DNA of 25,351 bases from an uncultured Holdemanella sp. (GTDB lineage Bacteria > Bacillota_I > Bacilli_A > Erysipelotrichales > Erysipelotrichaceae). The stretch lies in contig NZ_CAKVMR010000032.1 in assembly GCF_934772795.1 (NCBI RefSeq), positions 1 to 25,351 on the forward strand, written 5' to 3'. The notes below the pieces were generated by a model, which saw nothing but the letters and a program-made list of their open reading frames with translations, was not told the DNA's origin and did no database searches. The position numbers were made by a program, and so were the translations under genes. Positions 1 through 8,383 of this stretch are shown in pieces. How positions within the stretch are numbered: position 1 is the stretch's first letter; the number at the start of each line of letters is the position of its first letter.

Positions 1-5
1 TGAAA

Positions 6-50
6 AAGATTAGCCAATTTGGATCCACCAACAAGGCTAATCTTCTTTTA
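6..50. terminator. Bidirectional intrinsic terminator
   Basis: A perfect 10-bp stem pairs AAGATTAGCC (6-15) with GGCTAATCTT (35-44) around a 19-nt loop. It is followed by a T-rich stretch on the plus strand and preceded by AAAAA (3-7), which gives a U-run on the minus strand. It probably ends a gene lying left of the window and could work in both directions. Positions 51-127 hold nothing else I can support. Confidence 0.7.
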
Positions 51-127
51 TTATCTTTTCATGAATAATTCAGGTTTAATATTTACAATTCTTTGGATCA
101 TCATTTCATTATTTATCAATATGTTTT

Positions 128-161
128 AAAAAAGAGGACATCTCCTATTTGGAAATGTCCT
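128..161 (-). terminator. Intrinsic terminator of the DUF2130 gene
   Basis: On the minus strand AGGACAT (161-155) pairs with ATGTCCT (141-135) and is followed by CTTTTTT. The hairpin begins one base after the stop codon of the minus-strand gene, so it is its terminator. Confidence 0.85.
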
Positions 162-1802
162 TTATTTGTTGTCTTTTTTTAATTCGTCAAATTTTTGTTT
201 CATTGTAGGATTATTTCGTGTTAAACGCTTAATTGTAAGATCCTCTGCCTTGTTGTTAGCTAGCTGTAATTGTCGCTCACTTGATAATAACGCTTCCTTT
301 GTCTTTTGAAGATGCAAAATAGTTTTATCGATTTCATCGATAGCTTTTGCGAATTTATCCGATGCAATCCTATAATTTCTAGAGAATTTTTCTTTGAAAT
401 CATTCATATTCTCTTCAAAGTGTGCAATATCAATATTTTGATTACGCATCAACTGTAATTCATTTTTATATTGCATAGAATTAAATGCAGCATTTCTTAA
501 AATGGTGATCATTGGGATAAAGAACTGTGGACGAATTACGTACATTTTTGGATAGCGATGCGATTTATCAACAATACCCGTATTATATAAATCGTTATCT
601 GGCTCTAACATAGAAACAAGAACAGCATATTCGCATTGTTTTTCATTACGGTCCTTATCTAATTCTTTTAAGAAATCTTCATTCTTATGTTTTGTAGCTG
701 TTTTATCATTTTCGTTTTTCATTTCAAACATAATAGAAATGATTTCTACACCATTCTCATCTAACTCACGATAGATATAGTCACCCTTTGATCCTGTGCG
801 AGCATCATTATCTTTTTCAAAGTATGCATTTTGAAAACCAGTCGCACGAAGCTTATTGAATTCAATTTCACAATGCTGTTCTAAAGATTCACCAATCATT
901 TTAGTAGATTGTTTTAATTTGAAATCTTTATAGTAGGCAATCTGCTCATCTTTAGTTTGTAGTAAAGTATCATATTTTTCCTGTAAACTCTTTTCTTGAA
1001 GCTGATATTTCATTTTATCCTGCTCGATTTGATTTTGAAGGTCCTGCTTAATACTCTTTACATTTAATTCATTTTCAACCTTAGCCTTATCCATGTCTTG
1101 TTTTAAAGATTGGATTTCAAGATTCTTTTCATTTAACCTTGATTGATATGCATTTTCTAGATTTGCCTTTAATACTTTTTCGTTATTTGAAATATCATTC
1201 TTTAAAGCTTGAATCTCATTTTCCTTTGCCTGCAACTGCAATTTGTATTCTTGTTCAGTCTTAGATTCATTGATCTTATTCTGTGAAAGAATCTGTTCTA
1301 ATTTGGCGTTCAGTTTAGATATCTCTAAATCTTTTTGGTTTAACTGCTCCTGATATTCTTTTTGTGTTTCAGTTTTCGTTAACTGCGTACTCGCTTCTAG
1401 CTTTTCCTTTAATGAAATGAGCTCTTGTTCTTTATCGTTTTGTTTCTGATTAAAATCCGATTGTAGCTGCTTGATTTCAAGTTCTTTCTTGTTCAATTGT
1501 TCTTGATAAGCTTTTTCGGTTTCACTTTTGATAATTTGTTCAGTAGACTTTAATTGTTCTTTTAAAGAAATGATTTCTTGTTCTTTATTTGCCTGAAGCT
1601 CTTTAATTTCTAAAGCTTTTTGATTTAATTTAGACTCATATTCCTTTTCTAATTTCGATTGAATGATTTGATTTGAGTTTTTTTGTCTTTCGTTTAATTC
1701 TTTTTCAAATTCTTCATTACGAACTTGTTGTAAGATTTCATGATATTGACTCTCATCCACTTGGAATACAGTTCCACAATTAGGACATTTTATTTGACTC
1801 AT
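162..1802 (-). CDS. DUF2130 family coiled-coil protein
   Basis: 546-aa soluble protein of the DUF2130 family, whose biochemical role is not established. The N-terminus has a CPNCG knuckle (Cys6, Cys9), half of a zinc-ribbon-like motif with no obvious second pair. Residues about 25-290 are a long, charged, Gln/Glu/Lys-rich coiled coil containing five related segments of the form (E/A)Y-x3-L-(N/Q)-x-K-x2-EI, near residues 54, 99, 149, 185 and 219. The globular C-terminal part (about 295-440) carries the DUF2130 core, including TGSKGDYIY and IMFEMKNE, which recall nuclease-like acidic/Lys motifs, although catalysis is unproven. The start is fixed by GGAGGT on the minus strand (1813-1808), 5 nt before the ATG. 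It stands alone, divergent from the tRNA unit, and its promoter is not clear to me. Confidence 0.85.
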   Translation of the reverse strand: MSQIKCPNCGTVFQVDESQYHEILQQVRNEEFEKELNERQKNSNQIIQSKLEKEYESKLNQKALEIKELQANKEQEIISLKEQLKSTEQIIKSETEKAYQEQLNKKELEIKQLQSDFNQKQNDKEQELISLKEKLEASTQLTKTETQKEYQEQLNQKDLEISKLNAKLEQILSQNKINESKTEQEYKLQLQAKENEIQALKNDISNNEKVLKANLENAYQSRLNEKNLEIQSLKQDMDKAKVENELNVKSIKQDLQNQIEQDKMKYQLQEKSLQEKYDTLLQTKDEQIAYYKDFKLKQSTKMIGESLEQHCEIEFNKLRATGFQNAYFEKDNDARTGSKGDYIYRELDENGVEIISIMFEMKNENDKTATKHKNEDFLKELDKDRNEKQCEYAVLVSMLEPDNDLYNTGIVDKSHRYPKMYVIRPQFFIPMITILRNAAFNSMQYKNELQLMRNQNIDIAHFEENMNDFKEKFSRNYRIASDKFAKAIDEIDKTILHLQKTKEALLSSERQLQLANNKAEDLTIKRLTRNNPTMKQKFDELKKDNK

Positions 1803-1900
1803 AAGATACCTCCGTTTTACATAATTATAATCATTAAATTGACAGTATTTATGTTTAAAACTAAATTAATTATAATATTTAAAAAAAATCAAAAAAAGGC

Positions 1901-1929
1901 TTGCATAATACAAAAACACATGGTATATT
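1901..1929 (+). promoter_or_regulatory. Promoter of the tRNA-Ile/tRNA-Ala unit
   Basis: TTGCAT (1901-1906) is followed after 17 bp by TATATT (1924-1929). The expected transcription start is about 1936, some 13 nt before the first tRNA. Poly-A tracts lie just upstream (1881-1897), like the A-rich elements often found at strong tRNA promoters. Confidence 0.8.
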
Positions 1930-1948
1930 AAGTAGGCATTCAGCGAAT

Positions 1949-2025
<77 letters not shown>

Positions 2026-2039
2026 TTTGCTGAATATAT

Positions 2040-2115
2040 GGGGTGTTAGCTCAGCTGGGAGAGCACCTGCCTTGCACGCAGGGGGTCATCGGTTCGATCC
2101 CGATACGCTCCACCA
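2040..2115 (+). tRNA. tRNA-Ala (TGC anticodon)
   Basis: A full 76-nt cloverleaf with encoded CCA. The acceptor GGGGTGT (2040-2046) pairs with ACGCTCC (2105-2111) using two G-U pairs, with discriminator A2112 and CCA at 2113-2115. The anticodon loop CTTGCAC places TGC at 2073-2075, and the T arm GGTTCGATCCC is standard. It lies 14 nt after tRNA-Ile and is surely co-transcribed with it. Confidence 0.97.
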
Positions 2116-2127
2116 ATTTTAAAAAGT

Positions 2128-2153
2128 AAGTCATCTTCGGATGGCTTTTTTTT
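2128..2153 (+). terminator. Intrinsic terminator of the tRNA unit
   Basis: The stem AGTCATC (2129-2135) and GATGGCT (2140-2146) closes a stable TTCG tetraloop and runs into eight T residues (2146-2153). It sits 13 nt after the tRNA-Ala CCA and just before ogt, which may depend on read-through or a weak local promoter. Confidence 0.9.
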
Positions 2154-2172
2154 CTATATAAAGAGGATGATT

Positions 2173-2649
2173 ATGTATATACAATATTATGATTCACCAT
2201 TGGGGAAAATGTTATTGGCGGCTGATGAAATTGGATTGATTGGCGTTTGGTTTGAAAATCAAAAGTATTATGCGAACGGATTAAAAGAACCCATTGAAAA
2301 AGAAACGATTGTATTAAAAGAAACAAAAGAGTGGTTAGACTTTTATTTTAGCGGCAAAGAGCCAGAATTTTTGCCTAAGATGCATTTGATTGGAACAGAA
2401 TTTCAAAAGAAAGTTTGGCACATTCTTCTTAAAATACCTTATGGCAAAACTATGACCTATAAAGACATCGCAAGAATGATCTCACCAACGATGTCAGCAC
2501 AAGCAGTGGGAAGTGCTGTAGGACATAATAAAATATCGATTTTGATTCCTTGTCATAGAGTAATTGGATCCAATAGTAGTTTAACTGGATATGCAGGTGG
2601 AATCGAAAGGAAAGAAATATTATTAGAAATTGAGGGTATACATGTGTAA
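2173..2649 (+). CDS. ogt: Methylated-DNA--protein-cysteine methyltransferase
   Basis: 158-aa suicide DNA-repair protein that moves the alkyl group from O6-methylguanine (and O4-methylthymine) to its own cysteine. The acceptor motif IPCHRVIG is present with Cys127. The helix-turn-helix region (about residues 70-120) has the family FQKKVWHIL and IPYGKTMTYKDIA signatures, and GGIERKEILLEIEG ends the protein as usual. The length is normal for Ogt without an Ada regulatory domain. An upstream in-frame ATG at 2167 directly abuts GAGG (2163-2166), so the ATG at 2173, 6 nt after that Shine-Dalgarno, is the likelier start. It sits alone between two terminators. Confidence 0.95.
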   Translation: MYIQYYDSPLGKMLLAADEIGLIGVWFENQKYYANGLKEPIEKETIVLKETKEWLDFYFSGKEPEFLPKMHLIGTEFQKKVWHILLKIPYGKTMTYKDIARMISPTMSAQAVGSAVGHNKISILIPCHRVIGSNSSLTGYAGGIERKEILLEIEGIHV

Positions 2650-2665
2650 TGTGTACCTTTTTTTT
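2635..2665 (+). terminator. Intrinsic terminator overlapping the ogt stop
   Basis: GGTATACA (2635-2642) pairs with TGTGTACC (2650-2657) through 8 bp, followed by eight T residues. The ogt stop codon TAA (2647-2649) lies at the end of the 7-nt loop, so the hairpin forms partly from coding sequence. Confidence 0.88.
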
Positions 2666-2719
2666 GATGAATGTAAAAAGTAGAATTATTGTTTACTGAA
2701 AATAAATGAAAGAAAATGC

Positions 2720-2748
2720 TTGCACAAATGAAAATGTAGTGTTATTAT
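2720..2748 (+). promoter_or_regulatory. Promoter of the T-box operon
   Basis: TTGCAC (2720-2725) and TATTAT (2743-2748) are 17 bp apart. The predicted start near 2755 puts the whole T-box leader in the transcript. Confidence 0.75.
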
Positions 2749-2755
2749 AAACGCA

Positions 2756-3029
2756 CAAAACACAAGGAAATGGAGTAGTAAAAGGAAAATCTTTGTTAGA
2801 GAGTTGTCGGTTGGTGCAAGACATGAAGGATAGAACTTTGAACTTACCATGGAGTGGTCAGGTTGATAAGACTTGAACGTATGCTTAACGTTAATGAAGC
2901 AGGATGTGATAGCATCTGAAATGAGTGCATTCTTAAATGAATGAAGAAGAGTGGTACCGCGGAAGTATTGTAATTCTAACCTTTCGTCTCTTCTGTCTAA
3001 ACAGGCAGCAAGAAACGATTGGTTTTTTT
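2756..3029 (+). promoter_or_regulatory. T-box leader, probable Leu (CUU) specifier
   Basis: This leader senses uncharged tRNA. The T-box core AGAGTGGTACCGCGG (2948-2962), whose bulge pairs with the tRNA acceptor end, is clear. Stem I has the distal-loop motif TTGGTGCAAGAC (about 2812-2823). In known leaders the specifier follows a conserved GAA and precedes A; here GAA-CTT-A places the codon CTT (2843-2845), a leucine codon. The competing terminator pairs AACC..TCGT..TCTT (from 2978) with the arm ending TTGGTT (3024) and has internal mismatches, followed by seven T residues (3023-3029). The T-box itself is certain. The leucine assignment is an inference from motif position, not from a folded stem I. 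Confidence 0.92.
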
Positions 3030-3063
3030 GTTAGCTTGTTGTGCACACTATAGGAGGAAAAGT

Positions 3064-4215
3064 ATGAAAGCACAAAAAGTTGGAAAAATGGCGATATTTT
3101 CAGTAGGCGCCGTATTATTCTCAGCACATGCTGGAGGTGGATTTGCCACAGGAAATCAGGCAAATACATATTATGTAGGTTTAGGATGGACTGGTATTGT
3201 GAGTGCCATAATAGCTATGTTGCTATTGATATTGACAATGCGAGAAGCCATGGTGATGTATAACCAGAGAAATTTGACAAGCGCAAAGGATTTGTTTGAA
3301 AACTTATATCATCCATTCGATAAGTTGGAAATCTTATTTGAGATCTTCTTTAATATCATGGTTTTGATGGCTGTTGCAGCCGCAATTAGTGGTGCTGCAA
3401 GTGCATTACAACAATACTTTGGATTTAATTATTATGCTTGTGTCGTTGCGGTTGGAATTGTTGTTCTTTGCTTAACAATTTTTGGAGCTAGTGTAGTTCG
3501 TATGGCAAGTACATATATGGGTATGGCTATCTTAGTAACAGCTATTGTTATTTATGGTATGGGAATCATGAAAGGTCAAAATATTGGAGCTATTATAGCT
3601 AGTGACTTTTCTGTAAATGGTTTTATGAATATGCCTAAAGCTATCTTAAATGCATTTACATATGCAGGCTTTCAATGTGTGACATTACCAACAATCGTTG
3701 CTTGTGGAGCTATCTTACCAGATCGTAAATCTTGTTCAAAAGCAATGTGGATCTCATTTGTGATGAATGCTGTCGCATTAGTATTAAGTGTATTGATGTT
3801 AATTTCTTGGAAGGGTGTTTATGGAGAAACAACTCTACCTACATTGACAAGTTTAAATGCGATGAATGCCAACTGGATGGTTGTTGTATATGGTATTTGT
3901 TTATTACTTTGCTTAATTTCTACAGCAGTAACAACAACATTCGGATTTGTGGCTCGCTTTGAAAATATTCGTATTTTAAAGAATGTAGAAAATCCAGTAA
4001 AGAAAAGAATCATTGTATCTGCATTTATTATTGTAGTATCTATGACGATTTCAATGGCCGGATTGACAAATATTATTAAATATGGATATGGTTATTGTGG
4101 ATATTTAGCTATCGCAATCATCATTGTTCCATTCTTAACTGTCGGTGTATACAAGAATTATCATACAGAAAGTGTTGAAGTAAAAGAAGGAGTAGAAGTT
4201 TATGAAAACAATTGA
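3064..4215 (+). CDS. YkvI-like membrane transporter, T-box controlled
   Basis: 383-aa polytopic inner-membrane protein resembling the uncharacterised Bacillus YkvI family (APC-like fold, amino-acid or organic-cation type permeases). About ten hydrophobic segments alternate with short charged loops. The first segment carries the small-residue motif AHAGGGFATGNQ (about residues 19-30), typical of the unwound first helix that binds substrate in such carriers. The start is the ATG at 3064 with Shine-Dalgarno AGGAGG. An open frame continues upstream to 3019, but it runs into the T-box terminator and is not used. The apparent leucine T-box suggests uptake or export of leucine or a derivative, which is inference. 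The next gene starts 14 nt before this one ends, so the two are translationally coupled. Confidence 0.85.
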   Translation: MKAQKVGKMAIFSVGAVLFSAHAGGGFATGNQANTYYVGLGWTGIVSAIIAMLLLILTMREAMVMYNQRNLTSAKDLFENLYHPFDKLEILFEIFFNIMVLMAVAAAISGAASALQQYFGFNYYACVVAVGIVVLCLTIFGASVVRMASTYMGMAILVTAIVIYGMGIMKGQNIGAIIASDFSVNGFMNMPKAILNAFTYAGFQCVTLPTIVACGAILPDRKSCSKAMWISFVMNAVALVLSVLMLISWKGVYGETTLPTLTSLNAMNANWMVVVYGICLLLCLISTAVTTTFGFVARFENIRILKNVENPVKKRIIVSAFIIVVSMTISMAGLTNIIKYGYGYCGYLAIAIIIVPFLTVGVYKNYHTESVEVKEGVEVYENN

Positions 4216-5284
4216 AATGTCTAATTATTCAGTCGGAGAAAGTTGTTATAACGAAATCCCAAGTGTATGTGAAAAATACAATGTTAAAAAGGTTGTATTG
4301 ATCGGTGGTAAAAGAGCTTTGGCAGCTGCAGAGCCAAGAATTCGTGAAGCCATTAAAGAGACTGATATTATTATTACAGATTCAATTGTATATGGTATTG
4401 AATGTACAATGACAAATGTACATAAATTGACTTCAAATCCAAATGTACAAGAAGCCGATGTCATCTTTGCGATTGGTGGAGGTAAGGCTATTGATACTTG
4501 TAAAACGGCATCCATTGAAATGGATGACAAGATGGTATTCTCATTTCCAACAATCTGTTCAAACTGTTCAGCCGCTACAGCCATTGCCGTAGTATACGAT
4601 GATAATGGAGCTTTGGACCACTATTCATATCCTCATTGTCCAGCACACATCTTTATCAATCCAGATGTTATCGCAAAAGCACCAAGTGAATATTTCTGGG
4701 CCGGAATTGGGGATGCATTGTCTAAACAATGTGAAGTTGAATTTGCAACCCAAGGAAAGACATTGGATCATACAGCTACAATGGGTTTGGCATTAGCTAA
4801 AACTTGTACAGAACCATTGTTGAAATATGGTAAACAAGGTATGGAAGATTGTAAAAATGATACAAATTCAGCTGCAATCGAAGCTATTGCCTTGGATATT
4901 GTTGTATCCACTGGATACGTTTCAAACTTAACAAACCAACCAGAATATTATTATAATTCAAGCATTGCGCACGCTTTCTATAATGGAAGCTGTTCAATTG
5001 CACGTGATGGACACCATCTACATGGTGAAGTTGTATCCTTTGGTGTATTAGTATTGTATGCATATGCCAAAGATGAAGAAAACTTAATGAAAATGGCAAA
5101 ATTCAATAAATCAATCGGCTTACCAGTGACTTTAGCTGATGTAGACTTGGATGAAAGCCATTTAGAAGCTTTGACTGAAGCAGCCACAAAAACAAATGAG
5201 TGGAAAAATGCGCCTTTCCCATTCACAAAAGAAGAGTTTATTGCCGCTATTAAAAAGGCAGATGCAGTAGGTCAAAGCTTATAA
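4202..5284 (+). CDS. Iron-containing (GldA-type) alcohol dehydrogenase
   Basis: 360-aa cytoplasmic NAD(P)-dependent oxidoreductase of the group III metal-dependent dehydrogenases, close in layout to glycerol dehydrogenase and to the hydroxycarboxylate dehydrogenase HcxA (YbdH). An N-terminal Rossmann-like domain holds the nucleotide motif GGGKAIDTCK (residues 92-101). The helical C-terminal domain holds the expected metal ligands Asp171 (GIGDAL), His257 (SIAHAFYNG) and His274 (GHHLHGE), at almost the same numbers as in glycerol dehydrogenases. Shine-Dalgarno AGAAGGAG (4185-4192) lies inside the transporter gene. The substrate is unknown. Under a leucine T-box, reduction of a 2-keto acid is an attractive guess, but glycerol or a diol cannot be excluded. 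Confidence 0.85.
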   Translation: MKTIEMSNYSVGESCYNEIPSVCEKYNVKKVVLIGGKRALAAAEPRIREAIKETDIIITDSIVYGIECTMTNVHKLTSNPNVQEADVIFAIGGGKAIDTCKTASIEMDDKMVFSFPTICSNCSAATAIAVVYDDNGALDHYSYPHCPAHIFINPDVIAKAPSEYFWAGIGDALSKQCEVEFATQGKTLDHTATMGLALAKTCTEPLLKYGKQGMEDCKNDTNSAAIEAIALDIVVSTGYVSNLTNQPEYYYNSSIAHAFYNGSCSIARDGHHLHGEVVSFGVLVLYAYAKDEENLMKMAKFNKSIGLPVTLADVDLDESHLEALTEAATKTNEWKNAPFPFTKEEFIAAIKKADAVGQSL

Positions 5285-5285
5285 G

Positions 5286-5310
5286 AGGTCGAGAAATCGA
5301 TCTTTTTTTT
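5286..5310 (+). terminator. Intrinsic terminator of the T-box operon
   Basis: AGGTCGA (5286-5292) pairs with TCGATCT (5297-5303), with one G-U pair, around a GAAA tetraloop. Eight T residues (5303-5310) follow. It begins two bases after the dehydrogenase stop. Confidence 0.93.
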
Positions 5311-5393
5311 CATTTTAATGTTGTTTTCACATGGAAGGATTAGAATGAAGGTGTATGTGAAATTTTGTGATTTGTAAGACGATTTGATAGGTA

Positions 5394-5402
5394 TGTTATA
5401 AT
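5394..5402 (+). promoter_or_regulatory. Extended -10 promoter of the fts operon
   Basis: TGTTATAAT is a perfect extended -10 (TG at 5394-5395, TATAAT at 5397-5402). No convincing -35 hexamer lies 17 bp upstream. The predicted start near 5409 leaves a very short leader before the ftsX start at 5423. Confidence 0.6.
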
Positions 5403-5422
5403 TGTTGTTGTAGGTGATAAAA

Positions 5423-6325
5423 ATGTTACTATTTTTTAAGAGTTTACCAAGACTAGTACGCAGCGCCAATAAAGATATGCATCGTCATTTCTCAATGACA
5501 TTTTCTTCAATTGTATCGATTGGCATTGCTTTATTGATGGCCTTGTTTATATTTGTGATTTACATGAATGTCGGAGGATTTACGAGTCAAATTGAAAGTG
5601 AATTCATGATTCAAGTCTCTTTAAATCCAACACTAGAAGATGAAGAAATTAGTGAATTATCGGATTCAATTTCATCTCTTGCTTCAGTGAAGAAAGTAAC
5701 GTATTCAAGTAAAGAAGAGGAATTGGATGCGTTAATCAAAGAAAATGGGGCTATGTTTAAACAATATAAAGGAGAGGACAAGAATCCTTTATATGATGTT
5801 TTGAATGTGGAATTAAATGACAACACAAAAATTTCAAAAGTGACAAAGAAAATTTCTAAAATGGATGGTGTTGTAGAAGCTACATATGGAGGTAGTGCCA
5901 TCAACACGATGATTCAACTGTTTAAAAATATCCGTGTATGGGGAAGTGTCTTTGTTGGATTGATGGTTTTGATTGCCGTATTCTTGATTCGAAATACCAT
6001 TAAAATGACAATTTTAGTACGAAAAGATGAGATTGCGATCATGCGAACAGTAGGTGCTTATAACTGGTATATTTCTTTACCGTTTGTATTAGAAGGAATC
6101 TTTATCGGCTTTTGGGGCGCATTAGGCCCTGTTTTGATTTGTATATTTGGCTATACAGGACTTTACCACATAATGAATGGTATGTTTTTTAGTGACATGA
6201 TGAGTATGTTGAAACCATATCCATTTGTGTTGTGTACTTCAGGCGGCATTCTTTTGATTGGAATGGTTGTAGGAATGCTAGGAAGTTATTTAGCCGTTAG
6301 AAAATATTTGAGGTGGACACGATGA
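5423..6325 (+). CDS. ftsX: Cell-division ABC transporter permease FtsX (copy 1)
   Basis: 300-aa membrane subunit of the FtsEX complex, which transmits FtsE ATPase activity across the membrane to a peptidoglycan hydrolase. TM1 lies at about residues 26-47. The extracellular loop follows (about 50-160) with the family pattern SKEEELDALIKENGAMFKQY. Three further TM segments and the conserved RKDEIAIMRTVGA, FVLEGIFIG and AVRKYL motifs complete it. The ATG at 5423, 5 nt after AGGTGA, is preferred to the in-frame GTG at 5414. It overlaps the hydrolase gene by ATGA. A second, clearly paralogous ftsX follows ftsE at 8380. Placement ahead of the hydrolase and ftsE is unusual. Confidence 0.93.
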   Translation: MLLFFKSLPRLVRSANKDMHRHFSMTFSSIVSIGIALLMALFIFVIYMNVGGFTSQIESEFMIQVSLNPTLEDEEISELSDSISSLASVKKVTYSSKEEELDALIKENGAMFKQYKGEDKNPLYDVLNVELNDNTKISKVTKKISKMDGVVEATYGGSAINTMIQLFKNIRVWGSVFVGLMVLIAVFLIRNTIKMTILVRKDEIAIMRTVGAYNWYISLPFVLEGIFIGFWGALGPVLICIFGYTGLYHIMNGMFFSDMMSMLKPYPFVLCTSGGILLIGMVVGMLGSYLAVRKYLRWTR

Positions 6326-7686
6326 GAAAATATAAATTATATGCAGGCTTTCTAAGTGTAGCTATGGCCTGCTCATTGATCATGCCTGTTTCAGCAGAAG
6401 ACTATTCCGATACAGAAGCCTGGTATGCCAAGTGTAGTCAAGCGCAAACTTCACAAGCTGGCGTAAAAGCTTGTCAGGGATTTCAGGAATATCAGAAGAA
6501 TCGTAAACAAAGCCTGCAAAATAGTATTGAAGCTTATACTTCAAGCATAGCTTCTTTGCAGAGTGATACGACAAAAATGGAGCAGCTTGCCAAGGAACAA
6601 AAGGAATTGGTTTCGAATCTACAAATGCAGATTAGTGAAAAAGAAAAATCGATTGAGTTGATTGAAAACAATATTAAAGAATTAGAAGAAAAGATTCAGG
6701 CAAAACAAGCTGAAATTGATGCTTGGAATGCACAAATCGAAAATCGTATGAAAAACGAACAAACAACAATTGGAACCAATATGATCATTGACTTGATCAT
6801 GGGATCGGATAGTTTAAGTGATATGTTACGTCGTATTTCTGGAGTTGAAAGAATTACAGAAGATGATCAGTCGCAAATTAAAAAGCTAAATAAATTAAAG
6901 AAAGAACTTGTTTTGCAGCAAGACGAACAAAAGCGTTTGGATGAAGACGCAAAAAGTCAAAAGGCAGAACTTGAATCACAAAAAAAACAGGCCAGTGAAT
7001 TAGAGGAATCTTATAATAAGTTGGTTGAAGAATATCAGAAAAAAATTACAGAGTTAGAAGCACAAAAACGTTCTGCACAAGTGGACATGAATAGTATTCG
7101 TGACTTTGTGATTTCGACAAACTTCTCAGGATCGATTGAATCTGTATCTGGATTTATACATCCTGTACAAGGTGGAAGTAAAAGTGCAGGTACATGGGCA
7201 TATCCAGGTGGAGGCATGCACTTAGGACTCGATTGGGCAGCTCCAATTGGTACAACTGTAGTAGCTCCGGCAAGTGGTGTTATTCTATATGCTGCAGCCC
7301 CTGTAGGAAGCAACTCAGGCTATTTGGGTAACTGGTCAGGCTATCCTTATGGTGGTGGAAATACAATAGAAATGTTGTGTAATGTGAACAATACACTTTA
7401 TGCCGTAAGTTTCTGTCACTTGTCACAAACTATCTATGTAAGTGCAGGACAAAGTGTCTCACAAGGACAAACGATTGCTCTATCTGGAAATTCAGGAAAT
7501 TCAAGTGGAGCGCACACACATATTGAAGTCTATAATCTAGGTTCAATGTCAGTGAGTGATGCGGTAGCTCGCTTTAGTGCAGGTGCTGATTTTGCGTGGG
7601 GAACAGGCTGGTCAGGCACAGGTACTTCTTGTGAAGCTGGTAAAGCAGCGCCTTGCCGAGAAAGACCGGAAAAGTTCTTTAGTTAG
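6322..7686 (+). CDS. Secreted M23 endopeptidase with coiled coil, FtsEX-linked
   Basis: 454-aa exported murein hydrolase of the EnvC/PcsB/CwlO type of architecture. A signal peptide ends near residue 26 (PVSA-ED). Two long coiled-coil arms (about 50-135 and 185-260) flank a short linker region, as in hydrolases that dock on FtsX. The C-terminal LytM/M23 domain has all zinc and catalytic residues: His300 and Asp304 (HLGLD), His366 (FCHLSQ), and His398/His400 (AHTHIE). The start is ATG 6322, 5 nt after AGGTGG and overlapping the ftsX stop. An in-frame GTG at 6313 is less likely. The Cys-containing tail after the peptidase domain (TSCEAGKAAPC) is short and unexplained. Its position between ftsX and ftsE argues that it is the FtsEX effector. 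Confidence 0.92.
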   Translation: MRKYKLYAGFLSVAMACSLIMPVSAEDYSDTEAWYAKCSQAQTSQAGVKACQGFQEYQKNRKQSLQNSIEAYTSSIASLQSDTTKMEQLAKEQKELVSNLQMQISEKEKSIELIENNIKELEEKIQAKQAEIDAWNAQIENRMKNEQTTIGTNMIIDLIMGSDSLSDMLRRISGVERITEDDQSQIKKLNKLKKELVLQQDEQKRLDEDAKSQKAELESQKKQASELEESYNKLVEEYQKKITELEAQKRSAQVDMNSIRDFVISTNFSGSIESVSGFIHPVQGGSKSAGTWAYPGGGMHLGLDWAAPIGTTVVAPASGVILYAAAPVGSNSGYLGNWSGYPYGGGNTIEMLCNVNNTLYAVSFCHLSQTIYVSAGQSVSQGQTIALSGNSGNSSGAHTHIEVYNLGSMSVSDAVARFSAGADFAWGTGWSGTGTSCEAGKAAPCRERPEKFFS

Positions 7687-7696
7687 GGGGAACATT

Positions 7697-8383
7697 ATGA
7701 TTGATTTAAAAGATGTTTCAAAAGCATATCCCAATGGAGTACATGCTTTAAATCATGTAAATTTACATATTGATAAAGGTGAATTCGTCTATGTGATCGG
7801 AGCCACAGGTTCTGGTAAATCTACATTGATCAAAGTGCTAAATGGAGAAGAAGTTCCAGATGAAGGTACAGTTATTGTAGATGGCATTAATGTAGGAGCT
7901 TTAAAACATAGAAAAGTTCCATACTATAGACGTAATGTCGGCTGCGTGTTTCAAGATTATCGTTTACTTCCAAAATTAACTGTCTTTGAAAACATTGCCT
8001 TTGCCCTAGAAGTTGTAGGTATGCCACGCAAACAAATTCGTAAACGTGTGATGGAAGTGTTAGAACTTGTTGATTTGAAAGAAAAGGCAAGAAGTTATCC
8101 TGATGAATTATCTGGAGGACAACAACAGCGTGTAACGATTGGTCGTGCCATTGCGAATAAGCCAAAAGTTTTAATTGCGGATGAACCAACAGGAAATCTA
8201 GATCCTGAAAAGAGTTTAGAAATCATTTCATTATTGGAAAAAATCAACCAAAAACTAGATACGACAATCATGATGGTTACACATGATAAAGTATTGGTTG
8301 ACCGCTTTAAAAAACGTACGATCATGCTGGATAAAGGATATGTGATCCACGATTCAAATAAAGGTGGGTATAAGAGTCTATGA
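7697..8383 (+). CDS. ftsE: Cell-division ATP-binding protein FtsE
   Basis: 228-aa cytoplasmic ABC ATPase that powers FtsX. Walker A GATGSGKST is at 35-43, the FtsE-typical Q-loop FQDYRLLPKLTVFENIAF starts at 85, the signature LSGGQQQR is at 138-145, Walker B ends in Asp162/Glu163, and the H-loop has His196. Length is normal. The reading frame stays open upstream to 7577 inside the hydrolase gene, but the ATG at 7697, preceded by AGGGGGAA, matches the family N-terminus. It is the only ftsE here and must serve both FtsX paralogues unless another copy exists elsewhere. Confidence 0.97.
   Translation: MIDLKDVSKAYPNGVHALNHVNLHIDKGEFVYVIGATGSGKSTLIKVLNGEEVPDEGTVIVDGINVGALKHRKVPYYRRNVGCVFQDYRLLPKLTVFENIAFALEVVGMPRKQIRKRVMEVLELVDLKEKARSYPDELSGGQQQRVTIGRAIANKPKVLIADEPTGNLDPEKSLEIISLLEKINQKLDTTIMMVTHDKVLVDRFKKRTIMLDKGYVIHDSNKGGYKSL

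Noticed and set aside
51..104. A 17-codon minus-strand open frame ending just before the terminator at 6-44.
   Set aside because: It is too short, has no Shine-Dalgarno and resembles no protein I know; the frame is limited upstream by a stop.
1110..1643. Repeats that might suggest a CRISPR-like or satellite array.
   Set aside because: They are coding, irregular in spacing and explained by coiled-coil modules.
2933..3169. A 78-codon minus-strand open frame across the end of the T-box leader.
   Set aside because: It is antisense to the T-box core and the transporter start and has no family features.
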